From positions 1 through 64,000 of the forward strand of contig JAWKOL010000013.1 in assembly GCA_041391225.1 (NCBI GenBank): a DNA stretch of 64,000 bases, given 5' to 3'. Of this stretch, positions 46,083 to 54,440 are shown one piece after another. The DNA comes from RI-153 sp041391225. GTDB lineage: Bacteria > Chloroflexota > Anaerolineae > Caldilineales > Caldilineaceae. The notes below the pieces were generated by a model. It did no database searches, was not told the origin of the DNA, and saw only the letters and a program-made list of their open reading frames with translations. The position numbers were made by a program, and so were the translations under genes. Positions within the stretch are counted from its first letter, which is position 1. Every line of letters begins with the position of its first letter.

Positions 46083-47684
46083 ATGAAAGAACGATCAACC
46101 GAGATCCTCATCGTCGGCGCGGGGACGGGCGGCGTGGCCGCGGCGCTGGCGGCAGCCCGCCTGGGCAAGCAGGTGATCCTCACCGAGGAGACCGATTGGG
46201 TCGGCGGCCAGTTGACGGCCCAAGCCGTGCCGCCAGACGAACACCCGTGGATCGAAACCACCGGCCACACACGCAGCTACCGCCTTTTCCGCGAGAAGGT
46301 GCGCAGCTACTACTGGCGCAACTACCCCATGACCGAAGACGCCCGCGCCAACACACTGCTCAACCCCGGCAACGGCAACGTCAGTCGCCTCTGCCATGAA
46401 ACCGCAGGTGGCGCTGGCCTATCGAGGAAATGCTGGCCTACCGCTCCAGCCGCCGCGTCGACGTGTTGCTGCGTCATCGTCCCATCGCCGCGGAGACGGA
46501 CGGGGATCGCGTCACCGCCGTCACCCTGCGAAACGACGAAACCGGCGAGGACATCGTCATCAGCGCGCCCTACATCATCGACGCCACCGAGTTGGGCGAT
46601 CTGCTGGAACTGGCCGACGTGGAACACGTCATCGGGGCCGAGAGCAAGGCGCAGACCGGCGAACTCCACGCCGTCGACGGTGACCCGCAGCCGCTGGATC
46701 AGCAGGCCATCACCTGGTGCTTCGCCATGGATTACCTCCCCGGCGAGGATCACACCATCGACAAGCCCACCGACTACGATTTCTGGAAGGGCTACCAGGC
46801 CGACTTCTGGCCCGGTCCCCAACTCGGCTGGAAAGACGTGGATCCAATTACGCTGGAAACGCGCCACCGCGGCGTCTTCCACGGCCCACAAGATGGCCGC
46901 CGTGTGGGGACGTTCTGGCTCTACCGCCGCGTCAACTTCGAGGGCTACTACCCCAACAGCTTCATGCCCAGCGGCATCACACTGGTCAACTGGCCGCAGA
47001 TCGACTACTGGCTGGGTCCGCTGTTGGGTGTGACGAAGAAGAAAAAACGAGCACCTGCGCCAGTGCAAACAGCTCAGCTTCTCGCTGCTCTACTGGATGC
47101 AGACCGAAGCGCCCCGTCACGACGGCAGCGGCTACGGCTACCCTGGTCTGCGCCTGCGCCGACATCGTCGGCACCAGCGACGGGCTGCCCAAGTACGTCT
47201 ACGTGCGTAATCGCGGCGCATTCAGGCCGAGTTCACTGTCCTCGAAGAACATGTGGGCACGGAACAGCGCGAACAGATGGGCCTGCCCGTCGGTTCCACC
47301 ATCTTCGACGACACGGTGGCACCGGCTCGTATCGCATCGACCTGCACCCCAGCACTGCACCGCGTACCTACGTCGATATCAGCAACTACTCCCTTCCAGA
47401 TTCCGCTGGGATCGCTGATCCCCGTGCGCGTGGACAACCTGCTGCCGGCCTGCAAGAACCTGGGCGTCACCCACATCACCAACGGCTGCTACCGCCTGCA
47501 CCCCGTGGAGTGGAACATCGGCGAAGCCGCGGGCGCGCTGGCAGCGTACTGCCTCGACAAGAGCCTGTCACCGCGGCAGGTGCGCAACACCGAAAGCCAC
47601 CTGCGCGACTTCCAGGATATGCTGGTGGATACGTTGGGGTTCATCCTCGAATGGCCAGAGTACGCGCGGATTACGAAGAGATAG
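46083..47684 (+). CDS. FAD-dependent oxidoreductase (FAD_oxidored family), frameshifted
   Basis: About 530 aa after correction. The N-terminus TEILIVGAGTGGVAAALAAA has the GxGxxG FAD loop, followed by ETDWVGGQLTAQAVPPDEH, a hallmark of the family. It continues with YIIDATELGDLLELA, YWMQTEAPRHDGSGYGYPGL and the C-terminal FAD motif GVTHITNGCYRLHPVEWNIG. Frame changes occur near 46405, 47035, 47210 and 47325-47400. The ATG at 46083 follows GGAAGGAAC. Family members oxidise or reduce sugar-derived or unknown substrates; here it is the last gene of the LacI-linked operon. A dyad ends it. Confidence 0.82.
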
Positions 47685-47698
47685 GAACTGGGGAAAGA

Positions 47699-47776
47699 GA
47701 TTAGGCGATTGAGAGATTGGGCGATTGGGGATCGTGTTGATCCTCTGAAATCGCCTAATCCCTCAATCGCCTAATC
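47699..47776. terminator. 28-base-arm inverted repeat (26 paired) between convergent operons
   Basis: 47699-47726 (GATTAGGCGATTGAGAG...) pairs with 47749-47776. The loop GGGGATCGTGTTGATCCTCTGA is almost the same as that near 37640-37662. It lies between the convergent FAD oxidoreductase and aminotransferase genes. Confidence 0.8.
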
Positions 47777-47818
47777 GCTACTTGTTCAACACCACACACA
47801 TCGAAGACTCAACTCACG

Positions 47819-49174
47819 CTACTCACCCACCGCATCACACGCGCTCGCCAAGCGGTCGATGATCATGTCTACTTCGTCGTCGGTGATGGCGAGTGAGGGG
47901 GAGAAGGCCAGGGTATTGCCGCCCACGGCGCGGGTGCGCAGGCCGTTGGCCATCGCCGCATTGGACACGGCCTTGGACTTGGCCAGATCGGGCGTGTGCG
48001 ATTCACGGTCGGTGACGATTTCGACGCCGCACAACAGCCCCTTGCCACGCACGTTGTCGAGGAAGTCGAACTCGTCGCGTAGTTTGTTGAGGCCGGCCAA
48101 CAGCCGTTCGCCCTGTTTGGCGGAATGGGCCACGAGGTCTTCCTGCTCGATGATGGCGATGTTGGCAAGCCCAACTGCGCAGGCGGCAGCGTGGCCCGAG
48201 TAGGTGAAGCCGTGCATCCAAGATTCGTCGCCCGGCGCGTTGAGGATGACGTCGCGGATCTGATCCGAGATCATGGTGCCGCCCAGGGGCAGGTAGCCGC
48301 TGGTCACCCCCTTGGCAAAGGACATGAGATCGGGGCGCAGGTCCCACTGCTGGTAGCCGAACAGCGTCCCCGTGCGTCCAAAGCCGCAGATCACCTCGTC
48401 CACGATGATCAGCACATCATACTTATCGCAGATCTGGCGTACCAGCGGGAAGTAGTCGTCGGGCGGCACGACGAGGCCACCCGCGCCCTGGATCGGCTCG
48501 GCGATGAAAGCGGCCACGGTCTCCGGTCCTTCACGCAGAATGGCTTCTTCCAGCGCCCTCGCCGCGGCCTGGCCGATGGTTTCGCCGTCCTTGACGTCGC
48601 CGCGGTAGCGGTAGGCGTTGGGGTTGGGAATGTGGATGAAACCGTCCAGCGGTAGCCCGAACGACTTCCAGTAGGCTTCCACGCCGGTGGCGCTGGTGGC
48701 GGCCAGGGTGATGCCGTGGTACGCCTGGAAGCGCGAGATGATCTTGCGCTTCTGCGGCTGTCCCATGCGCCGCCAGTAGTAGAGGACAGTCTTGAACGCG
48801 GTTTCGTTGGCTTCGGAACCGCCCGAGGCGAAGTAGGTGGTGTTGAGCGTGGGGTGGGTCAACGAGGCCATCTTCTCGGCCAGTTCAATCGAAGGCGGGT
48901 TTGACATGCCCACGAAACCCGACGTGTAGGCCAACTTCTGCATCTGTTCGCGCGCCACGTCGGGCAGTTCCTGGTTGCCATAGCCGATGTTCACATTCCA
49001 CAGCCCGGCCATGCCGTCGAGGACCTGTCGCCCGTCGGTGCCGTAGAGAAAGACGCCCTCCGCCCGGTCCACGATCAGCGGATCGGCGTGTCCACTGGGG
49101 TGATGTAGCCCATGCAACTGCCGCTTGTCATGTTCGACCAGCGTTGCGTGGTCTGAGGTGATAGAGAAGGTCAT
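47819..49174 (-). CDS. class III aminotransferase (omega-amino acid:pyruvate type)
   Basis: 451-aa PLP enzyme of aminotransferase class III. Features: LYGTDGRQVLDGMAGLWNVN, the cofactor-binding GGSEANETAFKT, SRFQAYHG, the Asp of LIIVDEVICGFGRTG and the Schiff-base Lys in FAKGVTSGYLPLGG. The start at 49174 follows AAGGAG; the 22-residue upstream extension is not supported. Related enzymes use beta-alanine, putrescine or taurine as donor; the true donor is unknown. It is transcribed with the dehydratase genes upstream on the minus strand. Confidence 0.92.
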   Translation of the reverse strand: MTFSITSDHATLVEHDKRQLHGLHHPSGHADPLIVDRAEGVFLYGTDGRQVLDGMAGLWNVNIGYGNQELPDVAREQMQKLAYTSGFVGMSNPPSIELAEKMASLTHPTLNTTYFASGGSEANETAFKTVLYYWRRMGQPQKRKIISRFQAYHGITLAATSATGVEAYWKSFGLPLDGFIHIPNPNAYRYRGDVKDGETIGQAAARALEEAILREGPETVAAFIAEPIQGAGGLVVPPDDYFPLVRQICDKYDVLIIVDEVICGFGRTGTLFGYQQWDLRPDLMSFAKGVTSGYLPLGGTMISDQIRDVILNAPGDESWMHGFTYSGHAAACAVGLANIAIIEQEDLVAHSAKQGERLLAGLNKLRDEFDFLDNVRGKGLLCGVEIVTDRESHTPDLAKSKAVSNAAMANGLRTRAVGGNTLAFSPSLAITDDEVDMIIDRLASACDAVGE

Positions 49175-49251
49175 AGAGCGCTCCTTACTTGAATAATGTA
49201 GTCGTGCTCTCATTATCCTAGAGGAAGCGTTTAAGGGCAATCTAGGGGAGA

Positions 49252-49330
49252 GTGATGCGTGATGCGTAATTCGTTGAGCATGTTCTCTCTGCAGTCGACG
49301 ATCTGCTCTGGATTACGCATCACGCATTAC
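49252..49330. repeat. 19-base-arm inverted repeat, sister of the 42191 element
   Basis: 49252-49270 (GTGATGCGTGATGCGTAAT) pairs with 49312-49330 at 18 of 19 positions. The loop begins GTTGAGCATGTTC and ends ATCTGCTCTGGA, as in 42191-42283. It ends four bases before the dehydratase stop. Confidence 0.82.
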
Positions 49331-49334
49331 GTCT

Positions 49335-50465
49335 TTACCAATTCGTAAACGACCCATCCAACCGCCGCAATGTGGGCAGTTCGCGCTGTTGGAAGGGATG
49401 TTTCTTGGCGGCTTCGCGGTCGAATTCGATGCCCAGGCCGGGGCGGGTGGGGGCGAGCAGGTAGCCGTCGCGCCATTCGGGCTGCACAGGCACCACATCG
49501 GTGAGGACGGTGCCGGTGGCGCGTGGCTGTTCCTGTACGCCAACGAGCGGGGTGGCCAGGCTCATCTGCAGGCAGGCGGCGCTGGAGACAGGACCCAGCG
49601 GGTTGTGGACGGCGAGTTGGATGTAGTGGGTCTCGCTCCAACCGGTGATCTTGCGTGCTTCGGTAAAGCCGCCCACGATACAGAGATCGATGCGGGCGTA
49701 GTCGATCCACTCTTCTTCGATGAGTTGGCGGAACTCCCATTTGGACGAGAACTGTTCACCCGCGGCCAATGGCACGCGCGTGCGCGGGCGCAGCGTTTTG
49801 AACGAGTCGGGGTTCTCGCAGCGCAGCGGATCCTCGATAAAGAAGGGGCTGAACTGTTCCACTTCCTGGCAGAGCCAGACGGCTTCGGGCAGGTCGAGGC
49901 GGGTATGCACGTCGAAGCAGATTTCGATGTCCTCACCCACCGCTTCGCGCACGGCCTGGAATTGCTTGATCGTCTGGCGCACGGCCTGCCGCGGTTCGAG
50001 GATCTGGCCGTCGTTGGGTAGCCCCCAGCGCACGAACTTCCAGCCCTGTTCCTTCGTCTCCAGGCACGAATCGACCAACGTCTGCACGTTGTCCACTTCG
50101 CCGCGGTTGTGTGGGTAGCAGACAACCTTGTCGACACCAGCCCGCCTAGCAGCTCGTAGATCGGCACGTTGAGCGCCTTGCCCTTGATGTCCCACAGGGC
50201 GATGTCGATGGCCGACATCGCCGACGTGAGGATACGCTGCGCCGGGAAGAAGCCGCCGCGGAAAAGCACCTGCCAGATGTGCTCGGCGCGGAACGGATCC
50301 ATGCCGATGAGGATGTCGCGGAAGTTCTGCACTGCGCCGATCACAGCCAACGCTCGCGGCTGGTGATGCCCGCTTCACCCACACCGTAGATCGTCGGTGT
50401 CACCACCACGAAAAGGAAGTTGCGCGCGCCCAAACAGGGTAGCACTGTACGTCTGTGATTTTCAT
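49335..50465 (-). CDS. enolase-superfamily dehydratase, galactonate/mannonate-dehydratase-like, frameshifted
   Basis: About 376 aa. N-terminal MKITDVQCYPVWARATSF is followed, in changed frames, by FRDILIGMDPFRAEHIW, SAIDIALWDIKGKALNVPIY and ICFDVHTRLDLPEAVWLC. The metal ligands are in FFIEDPLRCE and AAGEQFSSKWEF, and the C-terminal catalytic segment is VHNPLGPVSSAACLQ, as in galactonate and related dehydratases. Frame changes near 50400, 50345 and 50140. It follows the UxuA-like gene by 58 bases on the same strand. The substrate is a sugar acid; which one cannot be told. Confidence 0.82.
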
Positions 50466-50523
50466 AGGAAGCCCCCAGGTGTGGATTTTTCGATTGACGA
50501 TTGAATCTATACAGGTGTTCTGA

Positions 50524-51501
50524 TTATTCTGCGTAGACCGCTTGTCGCAAGCCCTTGATGTAGCCGATGGCGAAGAGACGCCCAATCGCCGGGTAGCATG
50601 GCGTGATCGTTGCTGTCGCCCTCCATTGTGGGGACGTGATCAGGGCGCAGGACGCCTTCGTAGCCGATATCGCGGTAGGCTTTCATGCATTCGAGCATGT
50701 TGGTTTTGCCGTCGTCGTGGAACGTTTCGTTGAAGTGTTCGGGCGTCCCTGCACATCGCGGAAGTGGACGAAGAAGATCTTGTCCTGTTTGCCAAAGTGG
50801 CGGATGGCGCCGAGCAGGTCGTCGGTCATCAGGGTGAAGTTGCCCTGACAGAGGGTGATGCCGTTCATGGGGCTGGGGTAGAGATCGAGCAGGCGCTGGT
50901 AGTTGTCCACGCTGCGCATGATGCGCCCCAGCCCGCGGATGGGCGAGAGCGGCGGATCGTCGGGGTGCATGGCCAGTTGCACACCGGCTTCCTCGGCCAC
51001 GAGAACGACAGCCTTGAGGAAGTATTCCAGGTTTTCCCAGAGTTTGTCTTCGCCCACTTCGCCGTACTCGGTGAGGGGCGCGTTTTTCATCAGGTATTGA
51101 TCGTAGCCTGTCACCAGAGCGCCGCCGCGGGTGGGGATGGTGGTGGACGTGCGCATCCAGTTCATCACTGGCATCCACTCGTAGCACCAGACCCCGATCC
51201 CCAGCTTGCCCATGTTGGTGAGCAGATCGATAACGGTTTCGATCTCTTCATCGCGACCGGGCAAGCCCAGCTTGGCCTTGTTCAACGGCGGGCGGCTTTC
51301 GAGGACATCGAACTTGAAGCCGGCGTCTTCGTAGGCGGTTTTCACACGCAACAGCGACATGTAGCCCCAGGGCAATCTTCCTTGGTGGTGGCGGTGTGCA
51401 GTGTACTCATATCCATGCCACCAACCACATAATCGACGCCACACCTTCACCATCCTCCACAACGGAGATAGGCGCAGCAGGACTTCGGCAATTTTGATCA
51501 T
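50524..51501 (-). CDS. mannonate dehydratase-like (UxuA family) enzyme, frameshifted
   Basis: TIM-barrel enzyme of the UxuA/xylose isomerase-like group that dehydrates D-mannonate to 2-keto-3-deoxygluconate. Motifs: KLGIGVWCYEWMPVMNWMR, LAMHPDDPPLSPIRGLGRI with the metal/active-site HPDDPP, CQGNFTLM, FVHFRDVQG and RPDHVPTMEGD near the end. Frame changes near 51430-51365, 50755 and 50575; the last frame ends LRQAVYAE at 50524. About 325 aa. Together with the galactonate-type dehydratase it points to hexuronate or hexonate breakdown. Confidence 0.82.
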
Positions 51502-51787
51502 CGATCAATTCCTTCCAGGTGTATGGGGTACGGGGGTATTGTGAAGAAAGAACTACGGGTATTCAGTATAGATCAAGTGGGGTGGGGACGCTAGTTGGGG
51601 AAAGAGGGCGTGATGCGTGATGCGTGATGCGTGATGCGTGATGCGTGATGCGTGATGCGTGATGCGTGATGTGTGATGCGTGAACGATTGTCACCGGAAA
51701 CTTGCATACTACAACCTGCACACCTGCAAGCTGCCAATGAAACGACAACTTCCTCTACCCACGCATCACGCAACACGAATCACGATC
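51502..51787. other. spacer with heptamer array, no gene
   Basis: 286 bases between the PHP gene and the UxuA-like gene. Apart from the GCGTGAT array and a partly complementary CACGCATCACGC stretch near 51760-51785, nothing coding or promoter-like is convincing. Confidence 0.55.
51608..51683. repeat. GCGTGAT heptamer array, about eleven copies
   Basis: Nine perfect tandem GCGTGAT units, one GTGTGAT and a partial copy. ACGCATCACGC at about 51760 can pair with it. The same GATGCGT words form the arms of the dyads at 42191 and 49252, linking tandem arrays to dyads. Confidence 0.92.
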
Positions 51788-52633
51788 TCAACTCTCCACC
51801 ATCACCACCTCGGGGCTGCGTAGGTAGTGCGGCCAGCCGCGTTCGGCGACGGTGGGGGCGGAACGCAGGATGTTGCGCAGCGTCCACAGCGGACCGCCGG
51901 GGCTGCGCACGCGCCGGGATGGCCTCGCCGCACGTGAAGCGCAGAAGTCCCTGGGAACCAGGTGTAGGCTTCACCGGCGGTGTAGGGGATGTGCGAGTCG
52001 CTCGATCCCAGTTCGGCCAGGTTCTGCGCCTGCCGGTTGAGGTAGCGGGCGTAGCGATTGCCGATGACGTTGAGCGGGCAGCCGTGACGCACTTCCACAG
52101 CGTCGAAGGGAAGATGCTGAATCGCGTGCTTGACGGAGTGTTCCCCCAGCCCCACGGCGAAAGGATGAGCCGCTACGGCCAGCCCACCAGCGCGGTGGAT
52201 GGCGTCGATGGCCCCCTGCGCAGTACGAAACAGTGGAAACGTCGATTCGACAACAACGCCAGGACATCCCCTTCGTCGGTACTCACTTCCTGACCAACGA
52301 TGACATCAATATCCAATTGTGGCGTCTGGCGTGATGCGCGACGAGGAGCGCCTTCTGCGGTGTCGTGATCGGTGATGGCGATCACCGCCAAACGGAGTGT
52401 GCTGGGCGATGATCTCTACTGCTCTTCGGGGGTCATCAGGCATCGCTGGCCGTGGTGTGCAGGTGCAGATCGGCACGGCTCCACAGTTGACCGTCCAGTT
52501 CGATCTGACGGCCTGAGGGGTTAACTCTTACACGGTGACCTAGATTGGATTTCACGCTTAACTTTCCTTGAATTTCGGCAGCTTCAAGAAGATCTACGCT
52601 GTCGATTCCACACGCGGATAGAAAATCACACAC
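51788..52633 (-). CDS. PHP-domain metal-dependent phosphoesterase, frameshifted
   Basis: About 270 aa in pieces. Metal-binding PHP motifs are visible in order: RADLHLHTTASDA, VIAITDHDTAEGA, IVGQEVSTDEGDVLALF, LAVAAHPFAVG, VEVRHGCPLN and LAELGSSDSHIPYTAGEAYTWFPG, ending LRSPEVVMVES before the TGA at 51788. At least five frame changes. The start is uncertain: a GTG at 52555 or further upstream to 52633. Such proteins hydrolyse nucleotides, oligoribonucleotides or sugar phosphates. It is the first minus-strand gene of the dehydratase group, though a 286-base spacer separates them. Confidence 0.75.
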
Positions 52634-52881
52634 GAAAATTATGTCAACTCGTGGTATTCAACGGCTTTTCGGGTACGCTGTCAAATCCCCAAGTGGCCCT
52701 GCTACGATACACCGCAGGTGATCTTGTTCCAATCTTGATTCTCACGATTGAGATTAACGTTGTGAGATCGCAGGCAAAGAGGAAGTTAAGCTTTGGTAAA
52801 GGTTCGCGAAGCAAGTCGATAGGGGAGGCGGCAGCAAGCAATGGGAATACAAGGATACTTCAAGTGAACGGTTGCTGTTGC
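52634..52881. other. spacer without a confident gene
   Basis: Between the PHP gene and the tRNA terminator. Short open frames on both strands have neither ribosome-binding sites nor recognisable motifs. GC is lower than in the neighbours. Confidence 0.45.
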
Positions 52882-52919
52882 AAACAAAAGGGAAGCGCTC
52901 ACCAAACGGGAGCGCTTCC
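52882..52919 (-). terminator. intrinsic terminator after tRNA-Asn
   Basis: GGAAGCGCTC (52891-52900) pairs with GAGCGCTTCC (52910-52919); on the minus strand the stem is followed by TTTTGTTT. A classical terminator, 11 bases downstream of the tRNA 3' end. Confidence 0.9.
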
Positions 52920-52930
52920 TCTCTGAACTA

Positions 52931-53006
<76 letters not shown>

Positions 53007-53098
53007 ATAAGTCGGCGGTCGACGAGCGACTGTTCGACAGTATACCGTCTCCGCCGGATTCGGTCAAATTCGTAGGGGGGTGAGGTGCATTAACTCCT

Positions 53099-54412
53099 TT
53101 ACCCCAGGTAGTCGCGCAGTTTGCGGCTGCGCAGCGGGTGACGCAACTTGCGCAGCGCCTTTGCCTCGATCTGGCGGACACGTTCACGGGTGACGTTGAA
53201 CTCTTTGCCCACGTCTTCCAGGGTGCGGCTCATGCCGTCTTCCAGGCCGAAGCGCATGATCAGCACTTTGCGTTCGCGTTCGGTCAGCCCTTCGAGGATC
53301 TCGTTCATCTGTTCCTTGAGCAGGCGACGGCTGGCGGTGTCCACAGGGCCGGGCATGCTATCGTCTTCGATAAAATCGCCCAGGTAGCTGTTTTCTTCTG
53401 TACCCACAGGCGTTTCCAGGCTGATGGGTTCTTGGCTAAGACGCTGAATGCGTTGCACCTTGGCGGCGGCGCGTTCCAGCGCGTGTTGCAATTCGCCTTC
53501 CACCTCTCTACCGGCCTTCCACACCCGCCGGATCTCGCGCGCCTGATCCGGTTCGACAAACTCCATCTCCAAAGAGATTTCCTCAGGCGTGGGTTCGCGA
53601 CCAAGTTCCTGCTGCAGGCGACGCGCGGTGCGCACTTGACGGTTGATGGTCTCCACCATATGCACAGGGATGCGGATGGTGCGCGCCTGATCAGCGATGG
53701 CGCGGCTGATGGCCTGGCGGATCCACCAAGTGGCGTAGGTGCTGAATTTGAAGCCCAGCGTGTAGTCGAACTTCTCCACTGCCCGCAGCAGACCGACATT
53801 GCCTTCCTGGATCAGATCCTGGAAGTTGAGGCCCCGACCAATGTAGCGCTTGGCCACACTCACCACCAGGCGTAGGTTGCTCTGCGCCAGTTGATCCTGC
53901 GCCAGCTTGCCATCGCGGAGTTGCGCCTTGTAGCGGTCGATGGCGTCCCAGTCGATGCCATCGGAACCATATTCGTCGAGGAGGTCGCCGTGTTGCTCGC
54001 GCAAGGCCGTCATCTTCTCTTCTGCTTCGACGCCGAGGGCAATGCGCTTGGCCAAGGAGACTTCTTCTTCGGCAGTCAGCAGATCATGTTGGCCGATCTC
54101 GCGCAGATACATGCGCACCGGATCGAGGATCTGGCTGACTTCGGCGACGTCTTCGATCACCTTCTCGACGGGAACGTACTTCTCCTGTTCGATTTCGGCT
54201 TCTAGTTCAAGATCACGTTCGATGCGCGGCAGCGGTGCGCTGTCGTCTTCTTCTTCTTCATCGTCGGCGATGTCTTCGAACAGATCTTCCTCTTCCTCTT
54301 GCTCCTCGCCAAGCTTGATGTATTCGTCCAATTCACTCTCGGAGCTGGACGCTGGTGCGCGATTGGTTTGGGTTTCGGCTGATCGGTTCGGGGTGGTTCG
54401 TCTTCTAGCCAT
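53099..54412 (-). CDS. rpoD: RNA polymerase primary sigma factor
   Basis: 437-aa housekeeping sigma factor. A basic then strongly acidic N-terminus (EEQEEEEDLFEDIADDEEEE) replaces a long region 1.1. Region 1.2 is DPVRMYLREIGQHDLLTAEEE, region 2 contains LVVSVAKRYIGRGLNFQDLI and KFSTYATWWIRQAISRAIAD, region 3 PVHMVETINRQ, and region 4 RERKVLIMRFGL with the -35 helix RTLEDVGKEFNVTRERVRQI. The start at 54412 has AGGA upstream; the longer frame begins inside the dnaG end. It lies 28 bases after dnaG, as in the classical macromolecular synthesis operon. Confidence 0.97.
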   Translation of the reverse strand: MARRRTTPNRSAETQTNRAPASSSESELDEYIKLGEEQEEEEDLFEDIADDEEEEDDSAPLPRIERDLELEAEIEQEKYVPVEKVIEDVAEVSQILDPVRMYLREIGQHDLLTAEEEVSLAKRIALGVEAEEKMTALREQHGDLLDEYGSDGIDWDAIDRYKAQLRDGKLAQDQLAQSNLRLVVSVAKRYIGRGLNFQDLIQEGNVGLLRAVEKFDYTLGFKFSTYATWWIRQAISRAIADQARTIRIPVHMVETINRQVRTARRLQQELGREPTPEEISLEMEFVEPDQAREIRRVWKAGREVEGELQHALERAAAKVQRIQRLSQEPISLETPVGTEENSYLGDFIEDDSMPGPVDTASRRLLKEQMNEILEGLTERERKVLIMRFGLEDGMSRTLEDVGKEFNVTRERVRQIEAKALRKLRHPLRSRKLRDYLG

Positions 54413-54440
54413 GTTTTTTCCTGATCGAAGATCACTAGTA

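Noticed and set aside
51608..51783. Tandem GCGTGAT array considered as a CRISPR array
   Set aside because: The units are seven bases with no unique spacers and no cas genes, so it is a heptamer satellite.
52651..52926. 91-codon plus-strand frame upstream of the tRNA
   Set aside because: It runs through the tRNA terminator hairpin and has no recognisable domain or Shine-Dalgarno sequence.
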